This document shows positions 49,019 through 58,597 of a stretch of DNA of 64,000 nucleotides, piece by piece. A program made the position numbers and the translations under genes. This stretch comes from Nocardioides sp. (GTDB lineage: Bacteria; Actinomycetota; Actinomycetes; Propionibacteriales; Nocardioidaceae), in contig JAICHQ010000006.1 of assembly GCA_025924815.1 (NCBI GenBank), positions 1 through 64,000 on the forward strand, written 5' to 3'. Numbering within the stretch: the stretch's first letter is position 1; every line of letters starts with the position of its first letter. The notes beneath the pieces are model-generated. The model made no database searches, was not told the origin of the DNA, and saw only the letters and a list, made by a program, of their open reading frames with translations.

Positions 49019-49882
49019 CCGCACGGGCGGCGGCGGCCGGCACCTGGTCGCTCGGGGGCCGCACCGTCAACCGGCTTCGGTGCGATGCGCCTGAGCGGCA
49101 CCGGGGGCATGGGTCGCGGCGACGACCGCGACCCCGAGCGGTCTGCCGAGGTCGTACGCCGCGCGGTCGAGCTCGGCGTCAACCGCGTCGACACGGCGGG
49201 CTTCTACTTCTCCGGGACCGGCCGGGCCAACCAGATCATCCGCACCGCGCTCGCGCCGTACCCGGGTGACCTCACCATCGCCACCAAGGTCGGTCCGGGC
49301 CGCGACCTGGTCACCGGCGAGTGGGGCGACTGGGCCCGGCCCGAGGATCTCCGGGCCCACGTCGAGCACAGCCTCGAGACCCTCGGCCTCGACCGGCTCC
49401 ACCTCGTCTACTACCGCAGCAACGGCCGTGACGACGTACCGGCGGCGGCCGCGCTGGGGGACGCGGGGCTGCTCGAGCACGTCGGTCTGTCCAACGTCGG
49501 GACCGAGGTCCTGTCACAGACCCGGCAGGTGACCGAGATCGTGTGCGTGCAGAACCGGCACGCCCCCGGCTTCGAACGGGCCGACGCCGGCGACGTGCTC
49601 AGCGCCTGCGGCGACGCGGGCATCGCGTTCGTCCCGTTCTTCACGATCGCCGGCCAGGCGCGCGAGGGCTCCGCCGAGGAGCAGTACGACGTCGTCCGCG
49701 CGATCGCGGACGCCCACGACGTCACGCCTGCCCAGGTGCGGATCGCGTGGACGTTGTCGCTGGGCGAGCACGTGCTCGCCATCCCCGGCACCGGCGACCC
49801 GGCGCACCTGGAGCAGAACGTCGCCGCGGCGGCCCTGGATCTCAGCACCGCGGAGCTCTCTCGGCTCTCGGCGCTCGGCTGA
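49015..49882 (+). pseudogene. Aldo/keto reductase with N-terminal frameshift
   Basis: ATG at 49015 (ATGA overlap with upstream gene) reads AGTWSLGGRTVNRL; the remainder FGAMRLSGTGG...SALG is in another frame; junction near 49072..49078. Confidence 0.75.
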
Positions 49883-49939
49883 GACCGATCAACCGGACCC
49901 CTCCTCCGTTCCCCGGCGACTCGGAGTAAGTTTCCGTCC

Positions 49940-51361
49940 GTGCTCACCGGACAGGCGGCCCACGAGGGGGCGGTGGCGCGCCTCCGGGCGTCGTACGCCG
50001 CCGTCCCGGCGGGGCAGACGGTGCGCCTGGCCAAGAAGACCTCCAATCTCTTCCGCCCCCGCACCAGGAGCGACGCGCCCGGCCTCGACGTCTCCGGCCT
50101 CGCCGGGGTGATCTCCGTCGACACCGAGGCGCAGACCGCCGACGTGCAGGGCATGTGCACCTACGAGGACCTCGTCGACGCGACCCTGCCGCTCGGCCTC
50201 ATCCCGTACGTCGTGCCGCAGCTGCGCACGATCACGCTCGGCGGGGCCGTCAGCGGCCTCGGCATCGAGTCGACCAGCTTCCGGCACGGGCTGCCCCACG
50301 AGTCGGTCGTCGAGATGGACATCTTCACCGGGGCCGGCGAGGTGGTGACCACCTCGCCGGCCCGGGACGACGAGCACCGCGACCTGTTCGACACGTTCCC
50401 CAACTCCTACGGTTCGCTCGGCTACGCCACGCGGCTGCGGATCAGGCTGGAGCGGGTGCCTTCGTACGTCTCCCTGCGCCACGTGCGCTTCGACGACGCC
50501 GGTCTGCTCTCGAAGACGATCTCGCAGATCATGGAGACCCGGGAGTACGACGGCGTTCGCATCGACGGGCTCGACGGCACGGTCTTCGCGCCGGGGGAGT
50601 ACTACCTGAGCCTGGCGACGTGGACGGACACGCCTGCCGTGGTCTCGGCCGGCTCGGCCGGCAGCGAGGGCGTCCGGACGCCGTCGGACTACACCGGCCG
50701 GGAGATCTACTACCGCTCGATCCAGCAGCGCGCGGCAGCCGGATCCGGGAGCGACGTGCTGACGATGTACGACTACCTGTGGCGCTGGGACACCGACTGG
50801 TTCTGGTGCTCCCGGGCCTTCGGTGCCCAGCATCCGGTGGCACGCCGGCTGTGGCCGCGTCGCTACAAGCGCTCCGACGTCTACTACCGGATGGTCCGGC
50901 TCGACCAGCGCTTCCACGTCGGCGCCTGGCTCGACCGCCGCAAGGGGAACCCGGAGGGCGAGCGCGTCGTGCAGGACGTGGAGATCCCGGTCGACCGGCT
51001 CGGGGAGTTCCTCGACTGGTTCGACGCCGAGGTCGGCATGCGCCCGGTCTGGCTGTGCCCGCTGACCGCCTCGCGGAAGTGGCCGACCTACCCGTTGCAG
51101 CCGGACCAGACCTACGTCAACGTCGGCTTCTGGGGCAACGTCGGGGTCGGCCCCGAGGCGCCGAACGCTCCGCGCAACCGCGCGATCGAGGCCAAGGTGC
51201 ACGACCTCGACGGGCACAAGTCGCTGTACTCCGAGGCGTTCTACGACCAGGACACGTTCGACCGGCTCTACGACGGCGCCAACCTGACTTGGGTCAAGGA
51301 CCGCTACGACCCGGAGCACCGACTGACCAGCCTCTACGACAAGGCCGTGAGGAGACGATGA
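49940..51361 (+). CDS. tmsA: FAD-binding oxidoreductase, BfaA/TmsA-like (10-methylene fatty acid reductase candidate)
   Basis: FAD_binding_4-type 'PYVVPQLRTITLGGAVSGLGIESTSFRHGLPHESV'; immediately precedes a CFA-synthase-like methyltransferase. Confidence 0.72.
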   Translation: MLTGQAAHEGAVARLRASYAAVPAGQTVRLAKKTSNLFRPRTRSDAPGLDVSGLAGVISVDTEAQTADVQGMCTYEDLVDATLPLGLIPYVVPQLRTITLGGAVSGLGIESTSFRHGLPHESVVEMDIFTGAGEVVTTSPARDDEHRDLFDTFPNSYGSLGYATRLRIRLERVPSYVSLRHVRFDDAGLLSKTISQIMETREYDGVRIDGLDGTVFAPGEYYLSLATWTDTPAVVSAGSAGSEGVRTPSDYTGREIYYRSIQQRAAAGSGSDVLTMYDYLWRWDTDWFWCSRAFGAQHPVARRLWPRRYKRSDVYYRMVRLDQRFHVGAWLDRRKGNPEGERVVQDVEIPVDRLGEFLDWFDAEVGMRPVWLCPLTASRKWPTYPLQPDQTYVNVGFWGNVGVGPEAPNAPRNRAIEAKVHDLDGHKSLYSEAFYDQDTFDRLYDGANLTWVKDRYDPEHRLTSLYDKAVRRR

Positions 51362-51362
51362 G

Positions 51363-52658
51363 ATGCCCACGATGAGGATCGCGGACGCGTTCACCCAGCT
51401 GCTGACCGGACCGCTGCCACTGCGGGTCACGGCGTACGACGGGAGCAGCGCCGGACCCGAGGACGCTCCGTTCGGGCTCGAGGTCCGCAACGAGCGCGGC
51501 CTGGCCTACCTGATGACCGCACCCGGCGACCTCGGCCTCGGCCGGGCCTACGTGTCCGGCGACCTGGGCGTGACCGGCGTCCACCCGGGTGACCCCTACG
51601 AGGGCCTCAGGGCGCTGCAGAAGGGCCTGAAGTTCCGGATGCCGTCACCGGCCGAGGCGGTCCGGCTCGCCACCGGGCTCGGTCTGTCGCACCTCAAGCC
51701 CCCGCCGCCCCCGCCCCAGGAGCACCTGCCTCGGTGGCGCCGCGTCGTCGAGGGCCTGCGCCACTCGCGCAAGCGCGACTCCGAGGCGATCCACCACCAC
51801 TACGACGTCTCCAACACCTTCTACGAGCACGTCCTCGGTCCGTCGATGACCTACACCTGTGCGGTGTTCCCCACCGAGGACGCGACCCTGGAGCAGGCGC
51901 AGTTCTACAAGTACGACCTGATCGCCCAGAAGCTCGACCTCAAGCCGGGCATGCGTCTGCTCGACGTCGGCTGCGGGTGGGGCGGCATGGTCCGTCACGC
52001 CGCCGAGCACTACGGCGTGAAGGCGCTCGGGGTGACCCTGTCGCGCGAGCAGGCGACGTGGGCGCAGGAGCGGATCAAGAAGATGGGGCTCGACCATCTC
52101 GCCGAGGTCCGGCACAGCGACTACCGAGAGGTCGGCGAGTCGGGCTTCGACGCGGTGAGCTCGATCGGCCTGACCGAGCACATCGGCGTGCGGAACTACC
52201 CGTCGTACTTCGGCTTCCTCCGCGACCGGCTGCGCCCCCAGGGCCGGCTGCTCAACCACTGCATCACGCGGCCTCACAATCGGCACACCGAGACCGGCGC
52301 GTTCATCGACCGCTACGTGTTCCCCGACGGCGAGCTCACCGGCTCGGGCAGGATCATCACCGAGGCGCAGAACGTCGGCCTCGAGGTGATGCACGAGGAG
52401 AACTTCCGGCTCCACTACGCGCGGTCCCTGGCCGGCTGGTGCCACAACCTCCAGGAGAACTGGGACGCCTGCGTCGCCGAGGTCGGCGAGCCCACGGCGC
52501 GGGTCTGGGGTCTCTACATGGCCGGATCGCGGCTCGGGTTCGAGCGCAACGAGATCCAGCTCCACCACGTGCTGGCCACGAAGACCGACGAGGGTGGCGG
52601 GGCGGCGTACCCGATCCGACCGACCTTCCCGATGGACGCGACGTACCCCGGCGCCTGA
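51363..52658 (+). CDS. tmsB: SAM-dependent methyltransferase, cyclopropane-fatty-acid-synthase-like (BfaB/TmsB/UfaA-like)
   Basis: 'IHHHYDVSNTFYEHVLGPSMTYTCAVFP', 'LLDVGCGWGGMVRHAAEHYGVKALGVTLSREQ'. Confidence 0.82.
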   Translation: MPTMRIADAFTQLLTGPLPLRVTAYDGSSAGPEDAPFGLEVRNERGLAYLMTAPGDLGLGRAYVSGDLGVTGVHPGDPYEGLRALQKGLKFRMPSPAEAVRLATGLGLSHLKPPPPPPQEHLPRWRRVVEGLRHSRKRDSEAIHHHYDVSNTFYEHVLGPSMTYTCAVFPTEDATLEQAQFYKYDLIAQKLDLKPGMRLLDVGCGWGGMVRHAAEHYGVKALGVTLSREQATWAQERIKKMGLDHLAEVRHSDYREVGESGFDAVSSIGLTEHIGVRNYPSYFGFLRDRLRPQGRLLNHCITRPHNRHTETGAFIDRYVFPDGELTGSGRIITEAQNVGLEVMHEENFRLHYARSLAGWCHNLQENWDACVAEVGEPTARVWGLYMAGSRLGFERNEIQLHHVLATKTDEGGGAAYPIRPTFPMDATYPGA

Positions 52659-52662
52659 CGGG

Positions 52663-53709
52663 CTAGACCGGCACCGCAGTACTGCGCAGCCGACGGGCGC
52701 GCAGGTAGCGCCACGTCGCGATGATCGTCAGGGCGAAGGCGACGCCGGCGATCTCGTCGATGACGTAGTGCTCGCCGCCGTAGACCAGGCTGATCGCCAT
52801 CGCCGTCGGGTACAGCGCCAGCAGGACCTTGCCCCACCACGGCTTGCCGAACCAGAAGAAGCCGGCGGCGAGGGTCGCGTACGCCATGTGGAGGGAGGGC
52901 ATGGCGGCGACCGGATTGACGAGGTACTGGCTCTGGTCGAGCGCACCACCCACCAGCTTCAGGCCGATCTGGTCGAAGCCCACCGACGTCAGTCGCAGCA
53001 CTCGCGGCCCGGGGAACACCCCATCGGCGTCGGCCAGCCAGGGCGGCGCCATCGGGAACAGGAAGTACGTCGAGACGCCCGCCACGGCGAGGGCCACGAC
53101 CATCCGCATCCACACCCGGAAGCGGCCGCGGTTGCGCAGCCAGAGGACGACGGCGACGGTCGGCATCACCAGGAAGTGGGTGCTGTAGGTGAGGCTGACC
53201 AGCACGCCGTACCACGGGTGGACCTCGCCGGGGTGGAGATGCTCCTGCACCCAGGTCGTCGGCATCCCACCCATCCCGAGGTGGTGACCGATCCAGCCGT
53301 CGACCCGGATCGGGAAGTCCACGTGCAGGGGCAGGCCGAGGCTGTTGTGGACGTCGTCGATGGGGTACACGCGGGCCTTGACCTGGGCCGCGGTGTACGG
53401 CGTGGCGAACCCGCGGCTGTAGTCGTAGGCGAGCAGCACGGCCTCGAACGGGACCCAGTCGGCCATCATCCGGCGCCAGGCGGCCCAGCCCTTGCCGAGC
53501 ACGGAGATCGACAGCAGCACGAGGATCGCGCCGGCGAGGCCGATGCGGTCGGTCGGGATGCCTTGGAGCCGCAGGAAGACCAGACAGCCCACGACGTAGA
53601 GGCCGAAGGTGGCCCAGCGGATCCGCCGCCACGGGAGCTCCCGGGGCGGCCGGGGGACCGGTCCGCCCCGCCGAGTGTCCGGGGCGGAGGAGACGTCGAG
53701 AGCGGGCAC
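52663..53709 (-). CDS. PAP2-family phosphatase (inositol phosphorylceramide synthase-like)
   Basis: 'NPVAAMPSLHMAYATLAAGF' and 'GGEHYVIDEIAGV' PAP2 motifs. Confidence 0.9.
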   Translation of the reverse strand: MPALDVSSAPDTRRGGPVPRPPRELPWRRIRWATFGLYVVGCLVFLRLQGIPTDRIGLAGAILVLLSISVLGKGWAAWRRMMADWVPFEAVLLAYDYSRGFATPYTAAQVKARVYPIDDVHNSLGLPLHVDFPIRVDGWIGHHLGMGGMPTTWVQEHLHPGEVHPWYGVLVSLTYSTHFLVMPTVAVVLWLRNRGRFRVWMRMVVALAVAGVSTYFLFPMAPPWLADADGVFPGPRVLRLTSVGFDQIGLKLVGGALDQSQYLVNPVAAMPSLHMAYATLAAGFFWFGKPWWGKVLLALYPTAMAISLVYGGEHYVIDEIAGVAFALTIIATWRYLRARRLRSTAVPV

Positions 53710-53753
53710 CCGGCGATGCTAGTCGGCTCCGTCAACGCACTAGCCTGGAGTCG

Positions 53754-54515
53754 ATGACCACCAGGGGCCAGCGGCACGCCGCCGTCGTGACGCGACGCGA
53801 GCAGGTCTCTGCGCATCTCGTGCGGCTGACGATGAGCGTGCCGGGCTTCGAGTCGACCGGAATCCTCGACGAGTGGGTGGGGCTGGTCGTCCCCGGCCAG
53901 TTCCAGGTGCGTTACTACACGGTGCGCTCGTGGGCGGGCGACGAGCTCGTGGTCGATGTGGTCGTCCACGACGAGGGGTTGGTCACCGGGTGGGCGAGCG
54001 GCGACTGCGTCGGCGACACCCCGGAGATCACCGCGGCCCAGGGCTCCTTCTCGCCGCCCGACGACGCGGCCTGGCTGCTCCTCGTGGGCGACCTGACCGC
54101 CCTGCCCGCGATGGCGCGCATCGTAGCGGGCTCCGAGCTCCCGACCCGCATCTGGGCGGAGGTCGCCGACGACCTGACCGGCTACCTGCCGGCGGGCACC
54201 GACGTCACCTGGCTGGCGCCTCCCGCCGACGGACGGTCGGGGCTCGCGGAGGTCGTCGAGGGCATCGACTGGCCGGAGGGCGAAGGCTACTTCTGGATGG
54301 CCGGTGAGTCGGCACAGATGCGCGCGATCCGCAAGCACCTGATGCGCGAGCGCGGGCTGCCCACCTCGGCGTACGACGTCATGGGCTACTGGCGCGCGGT
54401 GTCCTCGCGACAGCTGCGCGCGGTGGACCCGGAGCCTATCTGGCGGGCCGGCAAGGAGCGGGGGCTCAGCGACGAGCAGATCTGGGCCGACTACGACCGG
54501 GCCCACGGTGTCTGA
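53754..54515 (+). CDS. Siderophore-interacting protein / ferric-siderophore reductase
   Basis: 'RYYTVRSW', 'LLVGDLTALPAMARI', 'GEGYFWMAGESAQMRAIRKHL'. Confidence 0.93.
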   Translation: MTTRGQRHAAVVTRREQVSAHLVRLTMSVPGFESTGILDEWVGLVVPGQFQVRYYTVRSWAGDELVVDVVVHDEGLVTGWASGDCVGDTPEITAAQGSFSPPDDAAWLLLVGDLTALPAMARIVAGSELPTRIWAEVADDLTGYLPAGTDVTWLAPPADGRSGLAEVVEGIDWPEGEGYFWMAGESAQMRAIRKHLMRERGLPTSAYDVMGYWRAVSSRQLRAVDPEPIWRAGKERGLSDEQIWADYDRAHGV

Positions 54516-55446
54516 CTACTACGCACCTCCCGAGGGCTACCGCAGCGGCTTCGCGTCGTTCGTCGGGCGCCCGAACGCAGGCAAGTCCACGCTGACCAAC
54601 GCCCTGGTCGGACAGAAGATCGTGATCACCTCCGACAAGCCGCAGACCACGCGCACCGTCGTGCGCGGCATCGTGCACCGCGCGGACGCGCAGCTGATCC
54701 TGGTCGACACGCCGGGGCTGCACCGGCCGCGGACCCTCCTCGGCGAACGGCTCAACGATCTCGTGCGGACGACGTGGGCCGAGGTCGACGTCGTGGCCGT
54801 GTGCTTCCCGGCCGACGAGAAGGTCGGGCCGGGCGACCGGTTCCTGGTGACCGAGCTGGCCAAGGTCCGGCGTACCCCGAAGGTCGCGGTCGCCACCAAG
54901 ACCGACCTGGCGACCGGTGAGCGGATCGGGCAGCACCTGCTCGACATCGCCGAGCTCGGACGCACGACCGGCACGGAGTGGGCGGAGATCGTGCCGGTCT
55001 CGGCCGTCTCCGGGGACCAGGTCGGGCTGCTGGCCGACCTGCTGGTCGGGTTGATGCCGGAGGGGCCGCCGCTCTACCCCGACGGTGACCTCACCGACGC
55101 CCCCGAGGAGGTCCTGGTCGCGGAGCTCATCCGTGAGGCCGCGCTGGACGGCGTACGCGACGAGCTGCCGCACTCGATCGCCGTCGTCGTGGAGGAGATG
55201 GGCCTGCGCGAGGACCGCCCCGCCGAGCGGCCTCTGCTCGACGTCAGCGCCAACCTGTACGTCGAGCGGTCGTCGCAGAAGGGCATCGTGATCGGTCACC
55301 GGGGCGCGCGTCTGCGCGCGGTCGGCACGGCCGCGCGCCGGCAGATCGAGTCGCTGCTCGGCACCCCGGTCTACCTCGACCTGCACGTGAAGATCGCCAA
55401 GGACTGGCAGCGCGACCCCAAGCAGCTGCGCAAGCTGGGGTTCTGA
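54508..55446 (+). CDS. era: GTPase Era
   Basis: GRPNAGKSTLTNALVGQK, DTPGLHRPRTLLG, C-terminal KH domain. Confidence 0.97.
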   Translation: MSDYYAPPEGYRSGFASFVGRPNAGKSTLTNALVGQKIVITSDKPQTTRTVVRGIVHRADAQLILVDTPGLHRPRTLLGERLNDLVRTTWAEVDVVAVCFPADEKVGPGDRFLVTELAKVRRTPKVAVATKTDLATGERIGQHLLDIAELGRTTGTEWAEIVPVSAVSGDQVGLLADLLVGLMPEGPPLYPDGDLTDAPEEVLVAELIREAALDGVRDELPHSIAVVVEEMGLREDRPAERPLLDVSANLYVERSSQKGIVIGHRGARLRAVGTAARRQIESLLGTPVYLDLHVKIAKDWQRDPKQLRKLGF

Positions 55447-55456
55447 ACGCTGGTGG

Positions 55457-56275
55457 TCAGCTCGGCGCCCAGCAGACGCCGTAGGTCTGGCCGTCGCGCC
55501 ACTGCCGGAGGTCGGGCCACTGGTAGGACCAGCGGTAGCTGAGGGGGTCGGCGGCGACGGAGCTCCCGGCGTCCTGGCACGGCTGCTGCCCGGCCGACCG
55601 CACCGTCGCCTCGCCCGGGTACTTCCCGGGCGGGAAGCCGACAGTGCGCAACGCCTCCCAGCTGTGCGGCGCCGCGCAGATGCGCTGCTCGAAGCCGGCG
55701 CTGCCGGGCTCCGCCGTGCCGCACAGGGCATAGTGGTCGCGGCCGTCGGTGCGGTCGAGGACGCCCTGGAGCGGTCCGCGCAGCAAGGCGAGGCTCTGGT
55801 CGCCACGCAGCGCGATCGCCACGCACTCGAACCAGTGCCCCCCGCGCGCCGCCTGGTCGACGGTGGGGGTGAACCACACGGCGCGGAGCATGCTGAGGCG
55901 CCGATCGTCGACCGTGCCCCCGACGTACGTCGCGAACCGGCGCGGGCAGACCGTCGACTCGAGTCCGTGGACCTGGTTCCCGTCCACCGCCAGGCTCTTG
56001 TCGAAGCTGCCGACGAAGTAGGTCACCGCGGTGTGCACGCCGCTGCACGGCACCGGCTTCTTGTCGTGGGTGGGGGCGAGCGCCTCGTCGTACCCGAGCC
56101 GGTAGCAGGCGTTCGAGGGCGGCGGCTTCGGCGGCTTCGGCGGCGGCGAGACCGTCTCGTTCGTTGTCGGCGTGGGGGAGTGCAGGAGGGGCGTCGGGTC
56201 GGCCCGCGAGGAGCTGTCGGAGCCCGTGCACCCGGTGAGGAGCAGGGCCGTGACGATGACGACGGCGAGCCTCAC
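55457..56275 (-). CDS. Septum formation-family lipoprotein (paralog 1)
   Basis: Lipobox LLLTGCTG; repeated Cys/His-containing segments similar to the neighbouring gene. Confidence 0.75.
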   Translation of the reverse strand: MRLAVVIVTALLLTGCTGSDSSSRADPTPLLHSPTPTTNETVSPPPKPPKPPPSNACYRLGYDEALAPTHDKKPVPCSGVHTAVTYFVGSFDKSLAVDGNQVHGLESTVCPRRFATYVGGTVDDRRLSMLRAVWFTPTVDQAARGGHWFECVAIALRGDQSLALLRGPLQGVLDRTDGRDHYALCGTAEPGSAGFEQRICAAPHSWEALRTVGFPPGKYPGEATVRSAGQQPCQDAGSSVAADPLSYRWSYQWPDLRQWRDGQTYGVCWAPS

Positions 56276-57060
56276 GAGTCCGTCCTCGCCCAGCACACCG
56301 ACCGCCGGTTCCCGGCTGCCCACTCGGCCTCGTGGAACCACGAGTAGCCGAAGTCGTAGTCGACCGGGTAGTCCAGCCAGGCGCCGACCGACTTCGAGCA
56401 GAAGTCGCGGGTGCGGGACTGGACGACCCGGTCTCCGGGGTAGTCGTCGCTCGGGGTGCCGAGCACGATGGTGGTCACGGCCCGCCAGTCGTGCTTGTCG
56501 GTGCAGGGGACCTTCACCGCACCGCTGACCGTCGCCCCCTGCGCGCAGACCATCCACTCGTCCTTCGGACGGCCGAGCAGCAGCCCCTTGGTGTGGGCCG
56601 GGAGGTCGACGTAGGTGCGCGTCTGGTCGCCCCCGCCGATGACGTCGCAGCGGTACCACCGGGCGCCGGCGTCCCAGGCCTCCTGGCTCGGACGGAACCA
56701 CGCCCAGCTCAAGATCGTGCGCATCGCCAGGCTCTCGTCGGCGCCGGTGAAGTCGATGAACTCGCGCGAGCACGTCCGGTAGGCGAAGGCCGCCATGTCG
56801 CTGTCGGCGTACGGCGCGTGGTCGAACTGCGCGGGTAGCGGGCCGACGGCGTAGGTCTGCGCGGTGTGCGGCTGGTCGCAGGAGATCGGGTCGGTGGCAT
56901 TGTCCGGCTGGGCGACCTCGTCGGGAGTGAGCAGCCGGCAGGCGCCGAGGTCCGGAGCCTGCACGTCGGCCGACGCCTGCGGCTTCGAGGACCACAAACA
57001 GCTCGTCAGGAGGAGCGCGAGCAGCGCCAGCGGGGCGGCGACCCGCCAGGCGTGCGGCAT
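56272..57060 (-). CDS. Septum formation-family lipoprotein (paralog 2)
   Basis: Lipobox LLLTSCLW; PISCDQPHTAQTYAVG, WYRCDVIGG; 4-nt overlap with paralog 1. Confidence 0.75.
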   Translation of the reverse strand: MPHAWRVAAPLALLALLLTSCLWSSKPQASADVQAPDLGACRLLTPDEVAQPDNATDPISCDQPHTAQTYAVGPLPAQFDHAPYADSDMAAFAYRTCSREFIDFTGADESLAMRTILSWAWFRPSQEAWDAGARWYRCDVIGGGDQTRTYVDLPAHTKGLLLGRPKDEWMVCAQGATVSGAVKVPCTDKHDWRAVTTIVLGTPSDDYPGDRVVQSRTRDFCSKSVGAWLDYPVDYDFGYSWFHEAEWAAGNRRSVCWARTDS

Positions 57061-57163
57061 TGCGGCGTAACCCCCACCGGCTCGGGACCAGAACGTCGCG
57101 AGCCTACCCAAGTGACCAGGCCGTCCGGCCGACCGGCTGCGGGCCCCTGACATCATCGGCGAC

Positions 57164-58597
57164 ATGACGACGACGCTGTACCGGGCCGGATGGATCGTGG
57201 CGTTCCAGGACGGCGAGCACCGGATCCTGCGCGACGGATGTGTGGTCGTCGACGACGACCGGGTGGTGCACGTGGGGCCGGCGTACGACGGTCCTGTCGA
57301 CCGCAGCGTCGACGTCTCCGACCGGATCGTCACGCCGGGCCTCATCAACACCCACGCCCACCTCGACGAGTCGCCGATCGACAAGTCGGTGCAGGAGGAC
57401 GTGGGCAACCGCCAGTTCTGGCTGACCGGGCTGATCGAGATCCTCCCAACCGAGATGGCCGGGCTCGACGACGACGGCGAGCGTGCCTGCGTCGACTACT
57501 CGTTGATCGAGCTGGCCCGCACCGGCACCACGACGGTTCTGCAGATGGGCGGTCTGGAGGACTACGCAGCGGACGCCATCGAGGCGAGCGGCCTGCGCGG
57601 TTACGTCGCGCCGATGTATCGCTCCGGGCGCTGGTCCACCCCGGATGGCAGGCGCGTCGAGTACGCCTGGGACGCCGACGACGGGCGTGCGGGCTTCCAG
57701 CGCGCCACGGCGTACGTCGAGGGGCTGCGCGGGCGTGCCGACGGCCGGGTGCAGGGCTTCCTGGCGCCGGCCCAGGTCGACACCTGCAGCGAGGCGCTGC
57801 TGCGCGACTCCAAGGCGGCCGCCGACGCCCTCGGCGTCCCGATCTCGCTCCATGCGTCGCAGGGCGTGTGGGAGTTCCAGGAGATGACGCGTCGGCACGG
57901 CCGGACGCCCGTCGAGTGGCTCAGCGACCTCGACTTCCTCGGGCCGCGCACGGTGCTCGGCCACGCGGTCTTCCTCAGCGGCAACTCCTGGGTGAACTTC
58001 GCCGGCGACGACCTCGGGCTGCTCGCCGCGTCGGGCACCTCGGTGTCCTACAACGCGTGGTGCTTCATCCGGCGTGGACTGGTGATGGAGTCGTTCCCGG
58101 GGTACGTCGAGGCCGGCGTCAACATGTGCCTGGGCACCGACACCGCCCCGCAGTCGATGATCGAGTCGCTGCGCTGGACCGCGATCGCCGGCAAGGTCGC
58201 GGCGCGGCGTACCGATGTCTCGACGGCGCGGCAGGTCTTCGACGCCGCCACCGTGAACGCGGCCCGGATGCTCGGCCGTGACGACCTGGGGCGGATCGCG
58301 GCCGGGGCCAAGGCCGACCTGCTGTTCTGGCGCGCCGACGGCTTCACGATGACGCCGATGCGCGACCCGATCCGCAACCTCGTCTACTACGCCCAGCCCT
58401 CCGACCTCGCCGACGTGCTGGTCGACGGGCGACCGGTGGTCGAGGACGGTCAGGTGCTGGGGGCGGACGTCGAGACCGCCACCCGCCGCGTGCAGGAGGC
58501 CGGGGAGCGGATGTGGTCGCGGTGGGCCGACGGCGACTGGGCAGGGCGCACGCTCGACGAGGTCGCGCCGCAGACCTATGCCGACTTCACCGGCTGA
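57164..58597 (+). CDS. Amidohydrolase family protein (TRZ/ATZ-type)
   Basis: 'VTPGLINTHAHLDESPIDKS', LHASQGVWEFQEM, LGTDTAPQSMIESLRW, AGAKADLLFW. Confidence 0.93.
   Translation: MTTTLYRAGWIVAFQDGEHRILRDGCVVVDDDRVVHVGPAYDGPVDRSVDVSDRIVTPGLINTHAHLDESPIDKSVQEDVGNRQFWLTGLIEILPTEMAGLDDDGERACVDYSLIELARTGTTTVLQMGGLEDYAADAIEASGLRGYVAPMYRSGRWSTPDGRRVEYAWDADDGRAGFQRATAYVEGLRGRADGRVQGFLAPAQVDTCSEALLRDSKAAADALGVPISLHASQGVWEFQEMTRRHGRTPVEWLSDLDFLGPRTVLGHAVFLSGNSWVNFAGDDLGLLAASGTSVSYNAWCFIRRGLVMESFPGYVEAGVNMCLGTDTAPQSMIESLRWTAIAGKVAARRTDVSTARQVFDAATVNAARMLGRDDLGRIAAGAKADLLFWRADGFTMTPMRDPIRNLVYYAQPSDLADVLVDGRPVVEDGQVLGADVETATRRVQEAGERMWSRWADGDWAGRTLDEVAPQTYADFTG

Noticed and set aside
56120-56150. Short GGCGGCTTC tandem repeats
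   Set aside because: Encode a Pro/Lys-rich linker (PPPKPPKPPP) after the lipobox of 55457..56275; ordinary low-complexity linker rather than a distinct element.
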